NCBI GenBank assembly: GCA_036654095.1
Contig: JAVVSR010000010.1
Span: 9,315-73,314, forward strand
Length of the DNA: 64,000 nucleotides
Direction of reading: 5' to 3'
From: JAVVSR01 sp036654095
GTDB taxonomy: Bacteria; Bacillota; Clostridia; Christensenellales; CAG-917
Part shown: positions 62,064 to 64,000 of the stretch, one piece after another
Numbering within the stretch: the stretch's first letter is position 1
Layout: each line of letters opens with the position of its first letter
Notes under the pieces: model-generated
Databases searched by the model: none
Seen by the model: the letters and a program-made list of their open reading frames with translations, nothing else
What the model was told of the DNA's origin: nothing
Translations under genes and position numbers: made by a program

Positions 62064-63512
62064 ATGAAAGAAAACGCAATAGAGCTAATATATAAAATAA
62101 AAACCATAGAACGCGAACAAAACAAGCGTAAAGGATACGACAGACTTGTCAACTATAACAAGGGCGAGCTTGTCCATATTAAACAATTAGAGTTTCATAA
62201 GTGTTTAAAACGCAATCGTTGGGTGTTTGGAGGCAATCGAACGGGTAAAACGGAATGTGGAGCAGTTGAAGCGATATGGTTTGCGCGCGGAATACATCCA
62301 TATCGCGAAAACAAGCCTAACGTAACGGGGTGGGTGGTGTCGGTAAGTTATGAAGTACAGCGCGATGTTGCGCAGTCAAAAATTTTGATGTACTTATCGC
62401 CTGATTGGATTTCCGACATCGTGATGACAAGCGGAAGAAAAGGCAGCGCGGATACGGGCATTATTGATACGATAATAATAAAAAATGTATTTGGTGGCTT
62501 GTCAAAAATTTCATTTAAAAGCGCTGACCAAGGTCGCGAAAAATTTCAGGGCGCGAGTTTAGATTTTGTTTGGTTTGACGAGGAGCCGCCAAGCGATATT
62601 TACGAGGAGTGTCGAATGCGCGTGCTTGATAAAAAAGGCGACCTCTGGGGCACAATGACACCACTTAAGGGGCTTACGTGGGTATACGATGAAGTGTTTA
62701 TCAACGAACATCAAAACCCCGAAATATGGTGTATACAAATGGAATGGACCGACAATCCGTTTTTAGATGCTGACGAAGTTAAATTGCTTATCGAAAGCAC
62801 TAGCGCGGATTTGCAAGAGAGTCGCCGATTTGGACGTTTTAAAGCTAGTGGCGGTTTAGTCTATCCCGAGTTTGACGCCAACATTCACGTGATTGAGCCA
62901 TTTCCCGTACCATTTGATTGGCAGTGCAATATGTCCATTGACCCTGGTTTAAATAATCCGCTGTCGTGTCACTTTTACGCTGTTGATGGCGACGGAACTA
63001 TATATGTGATAGGCGAACATTATGAAGGAGGCAAGGATATTGATTATCACGCCGAAAAAATACATTTACTTGCAACTCAACTTAATTGGCATCGCGACAA
63101 CAAGGGACGTCTTTCTTCGCTAATTGATAGCGCGGCAAATCAACATACTTTAGCCACCTCAAAAAGTGTTGCCGAGTTGTTTATTGAACGTGATATTTTG
63201 GTTAATACCAACGTAAACAAAGATTTATTTAGCGGAATTGCGCGTATTAAATCATTGTTCTGTACAAAACCACCTAAAATATACATTTTTAGTTGTTGCG
63301 TAAATTTAATTCGCGAATTGCGTGGATACTGGTGGAGCGATGGCGATAGACCCAAAAAACGTGATGACCACAGCTTAGATGAATTGCGATATTTTGTGAT
63401 GTCGATGCCTTTGCCTAATAAAGCTTTGACGGCTAAATTGCAGACCGAAATAGAACGCGACAGGGATAGACTTGGCCGACAGCTTGCTCGACAAAATAAA
63501 TTTAGAGGTTAG
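62064..63512 (+). CDS. Phage-type terminase large subunit
   Basis: 482 residues. ATPase: Walker A GGNRTGKTEC near 55-64, Walker B DFVWFDEEPP near 166-175, coupling motif GTMTPLKG. The nuclease (RNase H-like) shows SIDPGLNNPLSCHFY and DDHSLDELRYFV. It cuts and pumps phage DNA into capsids. The start at 62064 fits AGGAA upstream. Portal and capsid genes are not in the visible DNA, so it might be the left edge of a prophage or a remnant. Confidence 0.9.
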   Translation: MKENAIELIYKIKTIEREQNKRKGYDRLVNYNKGELVHIKQLEFHKCLKRNRWVFGGNRTGKTECGAVEAIWFARGIHPYRENKPNVTGWVVSVSYEVQRDVAQSKILMYLSPDWISDIVMTSGRKGSADTGIIDTIIIKNVFGGLSKISFKSADQGREKFQGASLDFVWFDEEPPSDIYEECRMRVLDKKGDLWGTMTPLKGLTWVYDEVFINEHQNPEIWCIQMEWTDNPFLDADEVKLLIESTSADLQESRRFGRFKASGGLVYPEFDANIHVIEPFPVPFDWQCNMSIDPGLNNPLSCHFYAVDGDGTIYVIGEHYEGGKDIDYHAEKIHLLATQLNWHRDNKGRLSSLIDSAANQHTLATSKSVAELFIERDILVNTNVNKDLFSGIARIKSLFCTKPPKIYIFSCCVNLIRELRGYWWSDGDRPKKRDDHSLDELRYFVMSMPLPNKALTAKLQTEIERDRDRLGRQLARQNKFRG

Positions 63513-63514
63513 TT

Positions 63515-63817
63515 ATGGTAAATCCAAAAGAATTTTTAGCAAGTTTAACAAAAAAAGCAACGGGCTTTTCTGCCGATGAAATAGTTGAAGAATACTCAAC
63601 AGACGCCGAAGGTAATTTATCGCTTACAAAACGCAAGGTCACAACTAAATATTTTCCACCTGACACCACTGCTTTAAAAAGTGTAATGGAAATAAACGAT
63701 TTGGAGGAAATGACTGACGAAGAATTGGAAAGCGAGCGTCAAAGGTTGTTGCTTGAGCTTGCAGATAAGCCACTGATTAATGGCGACGAAAAATCAATTC
63801 AGGTAGAAAGTGAATAG
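63515..63817 (+). CDS. Small acidic protein after terminase, unknown
   Basis: 100 residues, starting 2 bases after the terminase stop. It has DDLEEMTDEELESERQRLLLEL-like acidic helix near 60-85 (shown here as a pattern only) and YFPPDTTALKSVMEI before it. Size and place would suit a phage packaging helper or small terminase, but it has no HTH that I can see. Confidence 0.7.
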   Translation: MVNPKEFLASLTKKATGFSADEIVEEYSTDAEGNLSLTKRKVTTKYFPPDTTALKSVMEINDLEEMTDEELESERQRLLLELADKPLINGDEKSIQVESE

Positions 63818-64000
63818 ATATATTTGGTTATTTTTTTAAATATAAACTGGTTTGCGACTTAATTAATTTGTTAATGTAGCCGTAATCGTAAACTAAAATT
63901 TAATTAAAAAACTAACAACGACGTAATATCTAATGCAAACATTTTATTAGCTTTAAAAACCAAATAAGCTACAAACAAAAAACATAAAACAAAAAACATA
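63818..64000. other. AT-rich end of window
   Basis: No gene seen; very A-rich in the last 40 bases. Confidence 0.5.

Overview
The window is AT-rich DNA from a Gram-positive, low-GC bacterium, most likely an uncultured clostridial lineage of the Bacillota. The signs are a CIRCE element before groES-groEL, AddA/AddB instead of RecBCD, a DivIVA-family protein, a class II galT, a long (about 270 nt) SRP RNA with paired ends, a YwlE-type phosphatase, Sigma-A-like promoters with 16-18 bp spacers, strong Shine-Dalgarno sites, and several lipoproteins with no outer-membrane genes. The standard bacterial code fits. A run of exactly 100 N at 49974-50073 marks a scaffold gap, so this is probably a draft or metagenome assembly.

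Layout. 1-7.5 kb: two large secreted, membrane-anchored repeat proteins, the first truncated by the window edge. 7.6-10.4 kb: a uracil permease with an attenuator-like leader, facing uracil phosphoribosyltransferase (uracil salvage). 10.5-13.8 kb: two paralogous DUF1508-type proteins, a 730-bp intergenic region with a nested inverted repeat and 116-bp tandem repeats, and a short-chain dehydrogenase. 14.2-19.4 kb (minus): a polyamine uptake operon, regulator-potA-potB-potC-potD, with an operator-like array in its leader. 19.7-22 kb (minus): groES-groEL under CIRCE. 22.4-26.5 kb: dCMP deaminase, a membrane protein, then dnaX-ybaB-recR, in which dnaX is split at an A9 tract. 26.5-29.6 kb: divergent galT and galK. 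29.9-33.7 kb: lgt, pncB, a DivIVA-like protein and a YugP-type metalloprotease. 33.9-36 kb (minus): two unknown proteins, one a lipoprotein. 36-44 kb: addB-addA and a membrane protein. 44.1-45.4 kb: a CorA-type magnesium channel with a leader peptide and attenuator. 45.7-52.1 kb: lipoproteins, a ZIP transporter, threonylcarbamoyl-AMP synthase, a YwlE-like phosphatase, a minisatellite with the gap, and SRP RNA (minus). 52.2-59.9 kb: ileS, an RNA methyltransferase, a pseudouridine synthase, an acyl-CoA synthetase and a TIM-barrel isomerase. 60.2-63.8 kb: a sigma-like HTH gene, a membrane protein with an Arg/Asp tail, and phage-type terminase genes.

The most interesting theme is leader-based control. 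The corA leader encodes a 20-residue peptide starting Met-Glu-Asp-Pro, and the end of that ORF can pair over 12 bp with the 5' arm of an intrinsic terminator: all parts of an mgtL-like ribosome-coupled Mg2+ attenuator. The uracil permease leader has a 49-codon ORF running through a U-rich stretch into an intrinsic terminator, the layout of enterobacterial pyrBI attenuation. The divIVA-like gene has its ribosome site in a perfect 10-bp stem. The polyamine operon has four phased copies of a GTTTA-N7-TAAAC-like palindrome just after its promoter. All of these are inferred from sequence only.
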